From: Sandaracinaceae bacterium
GTDB lineage: Bacteria; Myxococcota_A; Polyangia; Polyangiales; Sandaracinaceae
Reading direction: 5' to 3'
Assembly: GCA_040218145.1 (NCBI GenBank)
Contig: JAVJQK010000063.1
Coordinates: forward strand, 1 to 64,000
Length of the DNA: 64,000 nucleotides
The translations under genes were made by a program, and so were the position numbers. Every line of letters starts with the position of its first letter. Position 1 is the first letter of the stretch. Shown here piece after piece: positions 15,776-24,800 of the stretch. The notes below the pieces were generated by a model. It was not told the origin of the DNA. It made no database searches and worked only from the letters and a program-made list of their open reading frames with translations.

Positions 15776-18112
15776 ATGCGGGTATACAAAGACACGCCCT
15801 TCGAGTTCTCGCTCATGCCGTGGGAGCTCGACCCTCCCCGGGTGTCGCTCATGCTCGTCGTCAAGGCGACGTTCGATCTCGTGGACGGCGCGCCCTGCAC
15901 CATCGCCGAGGAGCAGGTTCCCTGCCTGGGCGAGGTGCCGTGGGACGACGGCGACCCGCCTTCGCTGCGCACGGAGACGGACTACGCGGTCTTCAAGCCG
16001 CGCGGAGAGTGGTACCTGCATGGCCACGCGTACGCGCCCGGCGGACGCCCCGCCACCGTCGTCCCCATCGAGGCCGCGGTCGGGAAGCTCGAGAAGCGGC
16101 TCGCGGTGTGGGGCGATCGCGCGTGGCAGCGCGGCTTGCTCGGCGCCGCGCCGTCCGAGCCGACGCCCTTCGTGAGCATGCCGCTCCGGTGGGAGCGGAG
16201 CTTCGGCGGCCCGCGCGTCGCGGCGAACCCGGTGGGGCGCGGCGTCGCGCGGCAGGGCGCGGACGGCCCCATCCCCCTGCCGAACATCGTCGACCCACGC
16301 CACCCCGTGGTGTCTCGCGACGACCACCCGCCGCCCGCCGGCGCCTTCGCCATCCCCTCCACCTGGGCCGCCCGCACGCGGCTCACGGGCACCTATGACG
16401 AGGCGTGGAAGCGGACCCGCTGGCCCTTCTTCCCGACCGACTTCCAGCTCGGCTTCTTTCAGGCCGCGCCCGCCGATCAGCGCCTCGCGGACGGCCGCTA
16501 CTGGGTGGGTGACGAGCCGATCCAGCTCGTCGGGCTGCACCCCGAGCGCGGTCAGCTCGAGACGCGCCTGCCGGGGCTCCGCGCCCGCGCGTTCCTGGAG
16601 CGCGTCGAGCGCGCCCCCGGATCCCCCGCGCCGCATCTGCTTGAGCGGGCGGAGCTGGAGGCGGCGGGACCGCCCCGGCTGACCGAAATCGAGCTCCGGC
16701 TCGACACCGTCGTCATCGACACGGACGCCGCGCAAGCGCAGTGCAGCTGGCGCGGGCTCATCGAGGTCTCGAACGCGGCCCTGGACGACGTCGAGCGGCT
16801 CTACTTCGTGCACGAGCCGATCGGCGCCTCGCACGACGTCGAGCACCACGCGCGCGGGCTCTTCCGCAAGGTCGTCGAGGAGGCGATGGAGTTCGAGGGG
16901 CCCGACGAGGACGACGAAGACGAAGTGGCCGCGCTCGAAGGCCCGGCGACCGTCCCTGCGCCGGCGTTGCCCGGAGCCGACACGCCGGACGCCGACGGCG
17001 ACATGTCGCGTCACCTCGCCGACTTCCGCACCAACCTCCCCATCGCGCTCAGCGTGTTCGCCGAGCCGAGCGGCACGCCCACCCGGGAGGAGCTGCGCGA
17101 GCGGCTCGAGGCGCACGAGGTCGACCCCGACGAGATCCTGCCGCCGCTCGAGATCGAGGAGCCGCCGCCCGAGCTGGTGGAGCCACCGAGCCTGCTCCGG
17201 CTCGCCGCGATCGTGCGCCGCAAGCTCGGCAAGCCCTTCACCGACCTCGACCTCACGGGCGCGCCGTATCGGAAGCTCGACCTGAGCGGCGTGGACTTCA
17301 GCGGATCCCGTCTCACCGACGCGGATCTCTCGGGCTGCGTGCTCACCGGCTGCGTGTTCGACGGCGCCACCCTCGACCGTGCGCGCTTCACCAAGACCGA
17401 GGCGAGCCGCGCCTCGTTCCGCGGCGCCGATCTGACGGAGCTCCAGGCCGGGAACGCGCGCTTCGCCGAGAGCGTCTTCGACGGCGCCGTGGGGAGCGAC
17501 GCGCTCTTCGACCGCGCGAGCTTTCACCGCGCCTCGATGGTCGACGTGGAGCTCGAAGGCGCCTCCATGAAGGCGTGCGACCTGCGGGAGGCCAAGCTCG
17601 ACGGCGCAGACTTCACGGGCGCCGACCTCGAGGGGGCCGGCTTCGTCTCCAGCTCGCTGGTCGACGCGAGCCTCGAGGGCGCCAGGGCGGTCCGCGCCGT
17701 CTTCGATCGATGCGTGCTGATCGACCTGCGCGCGTCGGACGGCGCGGACTTCACCCAGGCGCGCTTCCTCCTCGCCAACGCGGCGCGGGCCCAGTTCCAG
17801 GGCGCGATCCTCGTCGAAGCCAACTTCTCCGGAGCCAACCTGGAGGAGGCGGATCTCTCCGACGCGATGGCCGGGCGCGCGAACTTCATGCGCGCCAACG
17901 CGCCGAACGCGAAGCTCGATCGGACCGACCTGCGTGAGGCGGTGCTCATCTCGGCCAACCTGTTCGAGGCCAGCTTTCAGGAAGCCAAGCTGTCGAACGC
18001 CGACGCGCGCGGGGCACACCTCTTCAGCGCGGGGCTCTTCCGCGCCGAGACCCACGGGACGCTCTTCGAGGGCGCGGATCTCCGGCGCACGCTCCTGGAG
18101 CCCGGCGCGTGA
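15776..18112 (+). CDS. DUF2169 domain fused to pentapeptide repeats
   Basis: The 778-aa protein begins with a DUF2169 domain (about residues 1-330: FEFSLMPWELDPPRVSLMLVV, later RWERSFGGP, typical of the family). DUF2169 proteins act as adaptors that load effectors on PAAR/VgrG tips. An acidic linker (about 365-400, GPDEDDEDE) leads to a helical connector. A pentapeptide-repeat domain (about 490-778) of the A(D/N)LxG type follows, which should fold into a right-handed square beta-helix. The stop overlaps the next start by 4 bp (GTGA), so the two pentapeptide proteins are coupled. No clear ribosome site precedes ATG 15776; it is the first Met of the conserved domain. Confidence 0.88.
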   Translation: MRVYKDTPFEFSLMPWELDPPRVSLMLVVKATFDLVDGAPCTIAEEQVPCLGEVPWDDGDPPSLRTETDYAVFKPRGEWYLHGHAYAPGGRPATVVPIEAAVGKLEKRLAVWGDRAWQRGLLGAAPSEPTPFVSMPLRWERSFGGPRVAANPVGRGVARQGADGPIPLPNIVDPRHPVVSRDDHPPPAGAFAIPSTWAARTRLTGTYDEAWKRTRWPFFPTDFQLGFFQAAPADQRLADGRYWVGDEPIQLVGLHPERGQLETRLPGLRARAFLERVERAPGSPAPHLLERAELEAAGPPRLTEIELRLDTVVIDTDAAQAQCSWRGLIEVSNAALDDVERLYFVHEPIGASHDVEHHARGLFRKVVEEAMEFEGPDEDDEDEVAALEGPATVPAPALPGADTPDADGDMSRHLADFRTNLPIALSVFAEPSGTPTREELRERLEAHEVDPDEILPPLEIEEPPPELVEPPSLLRLAAIVRRKLGKPFTDLDLTGAPYRKLDLSGVDFSGSRLTDADLSGCVLTGCVFDGATLDRARFTKTEASRASFRGADLTELQAGNARFAESVFDGAVGSDALFDRASFHRASMVDVELEGASMKACDLREAKLDGADFTGADLEGAGFVSSSLVDASLEGARAVRAVFDRCVLIDLRASDGADFTQARFLLANAARAQFQGAILVEANFSGANLEEADLSDAMAGRANFMRANAPNAKLDRTDLREAVLISANLFEASFQEAKLSNADARGAHLFSAGLFRAETHGTLFEGADLRRTLLEPGA

Positions 18113-20037
18113 GGGTCGTCGAGGACATCGAGTCGCTGCGCACGCTGATGGAGGGCGGCACCCAGATCGCGGACGCGCGCGTGGTGGGCCTCGACCTCTC
18201 GGGGGTGAGCTTCATCGACCTGGGCCTCTCCGGGGTCGTGTTCGAGCGCTGCCGGTTCGACGACGGCGGGTTCGTGCGGAGCAGCCTGACCGCAGTCTCC
18301 TTCGAGAGCTGCCAGCTGTCGAAGACGGGGTTCATCGAGTGCTCGCTGAGCACGGTCGTGTTCCGCGGCGGCGAGGCGGGACCGGCGGTGCTCGACGACT
18401 CCGCGTTCGTCGGAGGCGTGGCGAGCGAGGTCGCGTTCGTCGACGCGAGCCTCGGGCGGGTCGCGTTCAGCGCGTGCGCCTGGCGGTACGTCATCTTCCA
18501 GCGCGCCCTGGTCGAGGACTGCCGGCTGCTCGACGACAGCTGGCAGGGCGTCCGGATCATGGAGTCGTCGCTCTCCAAGACGCAGCTCTTGGACTGCTCG
18601 ATCGCCGAGGCCGACGTGAGCGGCTCGAGCCTGGACGATCTGCTCGCCGCGCGCTGTCAGCTCGACGGCTGGGACGTCTCGGGCGCGACGCTGATGGGCG
18701 CGCGGCTCGTCGCGTGCAGCCTGCGCGGGGTGGACTTCTCGCGCGCGACCCACCCGCCGAGCGTTCTCTACCGCTCCGATCTGTCGCGCGCGCGCTTCGA
18801 CGGGATGAGCCTCGAGTCGATCGAGCTGAAGGAGACGACGCTCGACGACGCGAGCTTCGTCGGCGCGCAGCTCTCCAAGGCCGACCTCCGCGGCGCGAGC
18901 GGCGAGCGGGTCGACTTCTCACGCGCCCGACTCGACGGGGCCGATCTGTCGGGGGCCAGCCTGACCGAGGCCCGCTTCGAGTCGGCGCGGTTCCGCGGCG
19001 TGACGGCGGAGGACGTCGACCTCAGCCACGCGGTGTTCCGCGACGCGGACCTCCGATCGACCTCGTGGGTGGACGTGCGCTTCAGCGGGGCGGACCTCCG
19101 CGAGGCGAGCATCGAGCAGTCGCGCTTCCTCCGCTGCGAGCTCATCGAGACGAACCTCGCCGGGCTCTGCTTCGACGGGCTCGAGCTCCGGGAGTGCGCC
19201 TTCGAGAGCTGCTCGCTCGCGGGCAGCAGCTTCCGCGGCGCGCGCCTGCCCGAGTGCTCGTTCGAGACCACCTTCCTGGGCGACGTCGACTTCACCGGGG
19301 CCGAGATGGAGAGCGCGGCGTTCATCGAGTGCGCCCTGCCCCGCTGCCTGCTCGCGGGCGCGCGGCTCCAGTTCGCGGAGCTCTCGGGGTGCGCGCTGGC
19401 GGAGGCGGATCTCCGCGGCGCCGATCTCACCCGCGCCACGCTGGCGGGCGAGGACCTGACGGGGTGTCGCATCGACGCCGCGACGATCTTCGAGGAGGCG
19501 GTGCTCGAGGGGGCGAACGCGGACGGCCTCGACTTCTCGCGCTGCCGCATGACGCAGGTGGATCTCAGCTCGGCCAGCCTGCGGGGCGCGCGCTTCGATC
19601 GCGCGGCGCTGGAGCGCGCGCTCTTCCGCGAGTCGAACCTCGACGGGGCCTTCCTCCTCGAGGCGCGCGCGTCCTACGCGGACTTCACCAAGGCTCGCCT
19701 GCAGGGCGCGGATCTCCGGGGCGCGGATCTGCGCACCGCGCTCTTCGACGAGGCGGCGGCGGACGGCGCGCAGCTCGTGCTCGCCGACCTGACTCACGCG
19801 TCCTTCGCCGGCGGCTCCTTCCGCAAGTCCGATTTCTCTCACGCGAAGCTTCGCTACGCGGACTTCAGCCACGCGGCGCTGGATCTCTCGCGCTTCCGCG
19901 ACGCGGACGCCACGCAGGCCCGGCTGCATCGCACGTCCGAGACGGAGACCGACTGGGCGGGGGCGGACCTGACGCTCGTCGAGCGCACCGACATGGACGG
20001 CGCGCGCGCAGAGGACTGGAAGCCGCCCGCGCTCTGA
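18109..20037 (+). CDS. Long pentapeptide-repeat protein, T6SS island
   Basis: The 642-aa protein is almost wholly pentapeptide repeats from about residue 20 to 625, for example LSGVSFIDLGLSGVVFERC near the start and ADLRGADLRTALFDEAAADG near residue 550. The predicted fold is a very long right-handed quadrilateral beta-helix. Many repeats have Ser/Cys/Glu at variable positions, giving an acidic surface. The GTG start overlaps the stop of the DUF2169-pentapeptide gene, so both are translated from one message. There is no signal peptide or membrane helix. Likely roles are structural partner or adaptor of the DUF2169 protein, or immunity/cargo; the sequence does not decide. It ends the plus-strand island. 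Confidence 0.85.
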   Translation: MRVVEDIESLRTLMEGGTQIADARVVGLDLSGVSFIDLGLSGVVFERCRFDDGGFVRSSLTAVSFESCQLSKTGFIECSLSTVVFRGGEAGPAVLDDSAFVGGVASEVAFVDASLGRVAFSACAWRYVIFQRALVEDCRLLDDSWQGVRIMESSLSKTQLLDCSIAEADVSGSSLDDLLAARCQLDGWDVSGATLMGARLVACSLRGVDFSRATHPPSVLYRSDLSRARFDGMSLESIELKETTLDDASFVGAQLSKADLRGASGERVDFSRARLDGADLSGASLTEARFESARFRGVTAEDVDLSHAVFRDADLRSTSWVDVRFSGADLREASIEQSRFLRCELIETNLAGLCFDGLELRECAFESCSLAGSSFRGARLPECSFETTFLGDVDFTGAEMESAAFIECALPRCLLAGARLQFAELSGCALAEADLRGADLTRATLAGEDLTGCRIDAATIFEEAVLEGANADGLDFSRCRMTQVDLSSASLRGARFDRAALERALFRESNLDGAFLLEARASYADFTKARLQGADLRGADLRTALFDEAAADGAQLVLADLTHASFAGGSFRKSDFSHAKLRYADFSHAALDLSRFRDADATQARLHRTSETETDWAGADLTLVERTDMDGARAEDWKPPAL

Positions 20038-20040
20038 GCC

Positions 20041-20745
20041 TCAGGCGGCCAGGCGCTGGGCGAGGCGCTGCTGGAAGAAGCGCGCCTGCTCGTGCGCGCG
20101 CAGCCCGCGCAGCAGATCCACCTCGCGTCCATCGTGGAGCTGCGCGACCACGCGGTAGAGGTAGTACACGCCCGAGCTCTCGCCCGACACGCGCCGCTGC
20201 TTGCGGACCTCGATGGCGCGCACGCTCCCCAGCGACAGCGCGGCCACGGGCGCTCCGAACGCGGGGAGCGGCCCATGCTCGACCTTCAGCTGCCCGCCCG
20301 CCACCGAGAGGCGCGTCGTGTTGAGGAGGCCGAGGGCCCCATACCCGAGCATCGCGGCCGCGATGAAGAGGAAGACCACCGGCAGGAGCATGAGGACGAG
20401 ATCGCCGCGGGCGACCCCGACCGCGAAGACGACCAGCGTGATCACGAGGAGCAGCAGCGCGAGCCCCATCGCGATCTTGTGGCCCGCGTGCAGCCACCTG
20501 CGCGTCAGCACCAGCGGCGGCGCGGCGCCGGCCTCCCGGTAGGCGCTCGGATCGGCGGCGCCCTCGCTCACCTCCACGCCGTCCGGCACCCTGCCTGCTG
20601 AGACGATCGGCCGCTCCGCGGGCGCCTTCGACGGGGCTCTCACCTCGAAGACCGCCTGACAGCTCCTGCACTTGGCGACCATGCGCTCGAGGTTCACGTC
20701 CTCGGCCGGCACCGCCGCGCCACAACTCTCACAGCTCACCCTCAC
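20041..20745 (-). CDS. Zinc-ribbon membrane protein, unknown function
   Basis: The product is about 234 aa from GTG 20745, with GTG 20739 as an alternative start. The N-terminus is a CxxC-x18-CxxC zinc ribbon (SCESCGAAV and KCRSCQAVF) of the MJ0042 type, followed by a polar linker. Two adjacent membrane helices (about residues 95-140, rich in Leu/Val) come next, then a C-terminal PH-like strand-rich region with VRAIEVRKQRRVSGE and YYLYRVVAQLHDGREVDLL, ending in a helix. The zinc ribbon and tail should face the cytoplasm. It is convergent with the pentapeptide gene (3-bp gap) and divergent from the next membrane protein. No function is assigned. Confidence 0.75.
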   Translation of the reverse strand: MRVSCESCGAAVPAEDVNLERMVAKCRSCQAVFEVRAPSKAPAERPIVSAGRVPDGVEVSEGAADPSAYREAGAAPPLVLTRRWLHAGHKIAMGLALLLLVITLVVFAVGVARGDLVLMLLPVVFLFIAAAMLGYGALGLLNTTRLSVAGGQLKVEHGPLPAFGAPVAALSLGSVRAIEVRKQRRVSGESSGVYYLYRVVAQLHDGREVDLLRGLRAHEQARFFQQRLAQRLAA

Positions 20746-20795
20746 GCGGCCAGCCTCGGCCAACCGGGCGTCCACCGCAACCGGGCGCCGAATGG

Positions 20796-20824
20796 TTGAC
20801 GCGGACGCGGTGGGTTCATAGACA
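20796..20824 (+). promoter_or_regulatory. Possible sigma-70-type promoter, leaderless start
   Basis: TTGACG (20796-20801), a 17-bp spacer and TAGACA (20819-20824) resemble -35 and -10 boxes. Transcription would begin at about the GTG start (20830) of the downstream gene, implying a leaderless mRNA. The -10 match is weak (3/6). Confidence 0.3.
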
Positions 20825-20829
20825 GTCGT

Positions 20830-21438
20830 GTGGCCAAAGCTAGACGCGCCAGCGAGCGCCTCCGCGCGCGGCGGGCGCTCTTCGGAGCCGCCCCGGCGGG
20901 TTGGCTGACCCTCCTCGTCGCGGGCTTCGTGCTCGTCGGCGGCTCGACCCTCGCCGCCCTGCAGGTGGAGCTGCCCAAGCCCTGGCTCGCGGGCGTCAGC
21001 GCGGCGAGCGCGCTCGTCTACCTCGCGCTCGCGGTCTTCGTGATCTACCCCGCCTGGATCGCCCTCGAAGAGCGTCGGCTCGCGCGCCTGCCGTTCCGGT
21101 TCGGCGTGTCGAAGTACCTCAAGGCCCTCGGCAAGGAGCGGCGCGAGACCCGGGTGAAGATGGTGGCCACCTTCGCGCACACCCCGGACGCGGAGGCCAA
21201 GGCAGAGATCCTCGGTCGCGTCGCCGGCGGCGAGGGCGACGCGAAGCTCTCGGGCCGGGAGCTGACGGTGCGCGCGACGCTCGAGACGTACGTGGGCGCG
21301 CGCTCGAGCGACAGCGACACCGACCGCTACCGGAACCACGCCGTGCACGCGCTCGTGCGGCGGGCGCTCGGTCAGCTCTCCTCCCTGCACGGCCAGCACC
21401 CCGTCGAGGGTGTGGCCGTCACCCTCTCCGGCGACTGA
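20830..21438 (+). CDS. Two-helix membrane protein, unknown
   Basis: The 202-aa product starts at GTG 20830. A basic N-terminus (AKARRASERLRARRALFG) is followed by two membrane helices (about 24-45 and 54-76), then a cytoplasmic-looking charged domain. That domain includes SKYLKALGKERRETRVKMVATFAH and a conserved-looking end, RYRNHAVHALVRRALGQLSS. The positive-inside rule puts both ends in the cytoplasm. I do not recognise the family. It is divergent from the zinc-ribbon membrane gene across 84 bp, and the shared control region may link them. Confidence 0.7.
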   Translation: MAKARRASERLRARRALFGAAPAGWLTLLVAGFVLVGGSTLAALQVELPKPWLAGVSAASALVYLALAVFVIYPAWIALEERRLARLPFRFGVSKYLKALGKERRETRVKMVATFAHTPDAEAKAEILGRVAGGEGDAKLSGRELTVRATLETYVGARSSDSDTDRYRNHAVHALVRRALGQLSSLHGQHPVEGVAVTLSGD

Positions 21439-21442
21439 CCGA

Positions 21443-21467
21443 TCAGAGCTGGGCGGGTCAGAGCTGG
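21443..21467. repeat. 10-bp direct repeat upstream of dodecin
   Basis: TCAGAGCTGG occurs at 21443-21452 and again at 21458-21467, just after the stop of the preceding gene and about 95 bp before the dodecin start. It could be operator half-sites or a chance duplication. Confidence 0.35.
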
Positions 21468-21561
21468 TACCCCAGGGCGGGCGTCCAGAGATGGCGTCCC
21501 TTGGCGCCGCGCGCCGCGCGCGTACGTCGTCACCCCACACACGAGACAGGGAGGGGAAGAC

Positions 21562-21765
21562 ATGACCATCGCGAAGATCGTCGAGCTCTCGGCGGAGTCC
21601 AACAAGGGCTTCGACGACGCCATCCGACACGGCATCGACCGCGCCCGGAAGACCCTCGATGGGGTCCGAGGCGCGTGGATCGAGGATCAGAAGGTCGAGA
21701 TCGGCAACGACGGAGTCCTGACCTATCGAGTCAACATGAAGGTCACGTTCCTGATGAAGGAGTGA
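21562..21765 (+). CDS. Dodecin family flavin-binding protein
   Basis: The 67-aa protein is full length for dodecin. It has the family start MTIAKIVELSAESNKGFDDAI, the GIDRARKTLDGVRGAWI middle and the IGNDGVLTYRVNMKVTFL end strand. Dodecins form hollow 12-mers that store or buffer riboflavin, FMN or coenzyme A in the cytoplasm. The Trp in GAWIEDQ is at the place where the stacking Trp that sandwiches flavins is found. The start ATG has GGGAGGGG a few bases upstream, a strong site. It looks monocistronic, followed by about 70 bp before the TPR gene. Confidence 0.93.
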   Translation: MTIAKIVELSAESNKGFDDAIRHGIDRARKTLDGVRGAWIEDQKVEIGNDGVLTYRVNMKVTFLMKE

Positions 21766-21838
21766 GCGCGCCACCGCGACCACGTAGCGCTCAAAGCAAG
21801 CTGTGATACTCTGCTCCGCCGCAAGGCGGTATGCAGAG

Positions 21839-24800
21839 ATGACAGGAACACTCTCCACGAACGAGACGGACACGGCGCTGGCCGCGCTCTCGGAGGTGGC
21901 GCTCTCGGGGAGCGCGTTCGCGCCGGCCGACATCCGCGCCGCGTACGACGCGGGCCGCTTCGGCGAGGCGCTCGCTCTCGGCGGCGGCCCCGACGCGCTC
22001 CGGCGATGGCCCGGCGCCGAGGGGCGCGTCCTCGCCGCGCGGCTCGCCATGCGGCTCGGCGCCCCGCGCCTCTGCCAGGCCCTCTCTTTTCGCGCGCACC
22101 GCGACGCGCCCGACGACGACGACGCCGCGTACTACTTCGCCACTCTGCTCTTTCGGCGCCGAGGGGCCTGGCACACGCTGCGCTGGCTTCGGAGGCGTGG
22201 CGCGCGCTCGAGCCCGTGGCTCCGGAGCCTGGAGGGTCGGTGCCTCGCCGGGCTCCGTGACTTCGAGCGCGCGGAGCCGCTACTCGAGGAGGCGGCGCGG
22301 GCGTTGCCCGACGAGCCGTGGCTGGAGGTGGAGCGCATCACCGGCGTCCTCACGCTGCGCGATCGCCGGGAGGCGGCGCTCGCCGCGGCCGAAGCGCTCG
22401 GCCGCCGAGCGCCCGAGCTCCGCCCCGCGCTGCACCAGCGCGCCCAGCTCCTCTCGTCGCTCGGCCGGCTGGAGGAGGCCCACGCTCTGCTCGCCGAGTC
22501 CCCCACGGCCGGGCCTAGCTATGAGCTGTTGTCGCATCGCGCCGAGCTGGCGTTCGGGCTGGGTCGATACGCCGACACCGAGGAGGACCTCGTCGCCGCG
22601 ATGGAGACGGCGGCGCTCCTCGAGCCCGCGGTGCGACGGGCGCTCTGCGCGCGCGCCGCCGAGGCCGCGTACCTGCGCCGCGCACATCGCCGCGCGGCGA
22701 AGTGGGCAGCGGAGGCCGGGCGCGAGGTCGGAGGCCCCTTCGCCGAGGCGCTCGCGCGCCTGGAGGACGGAGCGGCCCCGCCGCGCGTGTGCCTGAACGA
22801 GGTGCCGCACGTCCGACAACACCACGTGACGTGTGCCCCGGCCAGTCTTTGCAGCGTGGCCGCCTACCACGGCGACCCCCAGGACCAGCGGGCCATCGCC
22901 GACGCCATCACCTACGCGGGCACGCCCCTGTGGGCGCAGCGGCGGTGGGCGGAGGAGCGCGGGTATCTGGTGCGCGAGCTCGACGTCACCCTCGAGGCCG
23001 CCCGCGCGCTCATCGACGCAGGTCTGCCCTTCGTGCTGTCCACGTTCGGCACGGTCGACGGACACGCGCAGGTCGTCATCGGCTACGACGAGGCGCGACG
23101 ATCGCTCCTCGTGCGGGATCCGTCGGTCACGGAGCTGGTCGAGCTGCGAGCCGACTTCCTCGAGCAGCAGGCGTGGAGCGGCCCGCACGGAATGGTCTTC
23201 GCGCCGGACGCTCACGCGGCGGCGCTCGCGTCCCTGCGCCTCCCCGGCGGAGAGGACCTGGAGGCGCGTCACCGACTGTCTTTCGCCCTGTCGAAGCACG
23301 ACGTGCCCGCCGCCCGCGAGGCCCTGCGCTCTCTCGAGGCGAGGGCCTCGGATCCGGAGGCGCGCCCCGTTCACCTGTGGAGCGCACGTCTGGAGCTGGC
23401 TCGCTACGAGGGGCGACGCGACGACGTGCTCGAGGCCCTCGACGCCCTGCTCGCGCTCCACCCCGACGCGCGCAGCTGGGTGCTGCAGCGCGGGGAGGCG
23501 CTCCGGGGCCGGGGGTCGCGCGCCTCGCTGCTCGCCTACTGGCGCGAGCACGTGAACGACGGCGACCCGGCGCTGCTCGAGTCGCTCGCGGAGGAGCTGC
23601 GGACCGAGCCGGCGCATCGCGACGAGGCCGCTCGGCTCCTGCGCCGCGCGCTCTGGTTGCGGCCGACGAGCGGCATGGCGCACCACGTCCTGGCCGACCT
23701 CGAGGTCGACCGCGCCGGCGACCTCGAGGAGGCGGTCGAACAGTACCGCTTCGCCGCTTGCCTCTCGTTCGCGAACGAGCACTTCGCGGACGCGTATTTC
23801 CATCACGCGCGGCTCGTCGGCCGCGAGGCGGAGGCGCTCGCGCTCCTCGAGCGACGCGTCGAGGACGCTCCCGACCACTCGACGGCGCCGGCCCAGACCC
23901 TCATCGCCGCGTACGCGGACCGCGGCAACCCGGAGCGGGGAATCGAGCTGGTCCAGCGGCTGGCCGAGCGACGACCGGACGACGCGGAGCTCTGCCTGGT
24001 CGCCGCCCACGCCGCCCTCGACGCGGGTGACGAAGAGGCCGCGGCGAGGTGGCTGGCCCGGGCCGAGCGGGGCCCCTCTCCGCTCGGCGCACTGGAAGGC
24101 GCTCGGGCGCGCCTCGCGCGCCACCGAGGCGACCTCCCCGCGGCGCTCGAAGCGTCGCTGCGCGTGCTGGAGGTGCTCCCCTTCGACCTCGGGGCGCTGA
24201 TCCGACACGCGAGCCTCCTCGACGACGCTCGAGGTCCCGAGGCCGCGGTGGCGTTCCTCGATGAGCGTCATCGCCGGACTCCCGACGATCGCGACCTCAC
24301 CGCGGAGCTGTGCATCCGACTCCGGGGCCACGACGACGCGCGGGCGCGCGAGCTGCTCCGGTCGCAGGTCGAGAGACAACCGCAAGACATGTGGTCCCAT
24401 CGCGAGCTGTCTCTCGCGCTCGCTCGCGAGGGGCACCTCGACGAAGCCATCCAGCATGCGGAGGCGACGGTCGAGCGCTTCGCCGAGGACGCGAGCGCGC
24501 GCTCGATCCTCGGAGGCTTGCTGGAGCAGGCGGGCGAGCACGAGCGCGCGCGGCAGGCGCTCCGCCGGGCGGTCGAGCTGCACATCGACGACGTGCACGC
24601 GATCGAGCGGCTCGGTCGCCTGCACGGAGACCCTGAGCGTACTCGCGAGGACGCGCGCTTCGTGCTGGACTTGCTCGAGCGGCGCACCAGCCGCGGGCCT
24701 GGCCTGGTCGAGGCCGCCCTCCTCGCGAGGGTCCTCCCCCACGAGGAGCGAACGTCCCGCCTGGGCCGCCTGCTCGAGCGATGTGGCCATCGCCCCGACG

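Noticed and set aside
14357-18055. 1232-codon minus-strand frame
   Set aside because: It is the codon-aligned antisense of the needle-like and DUF2169 genes; in high-GC DNA such frames stay open.
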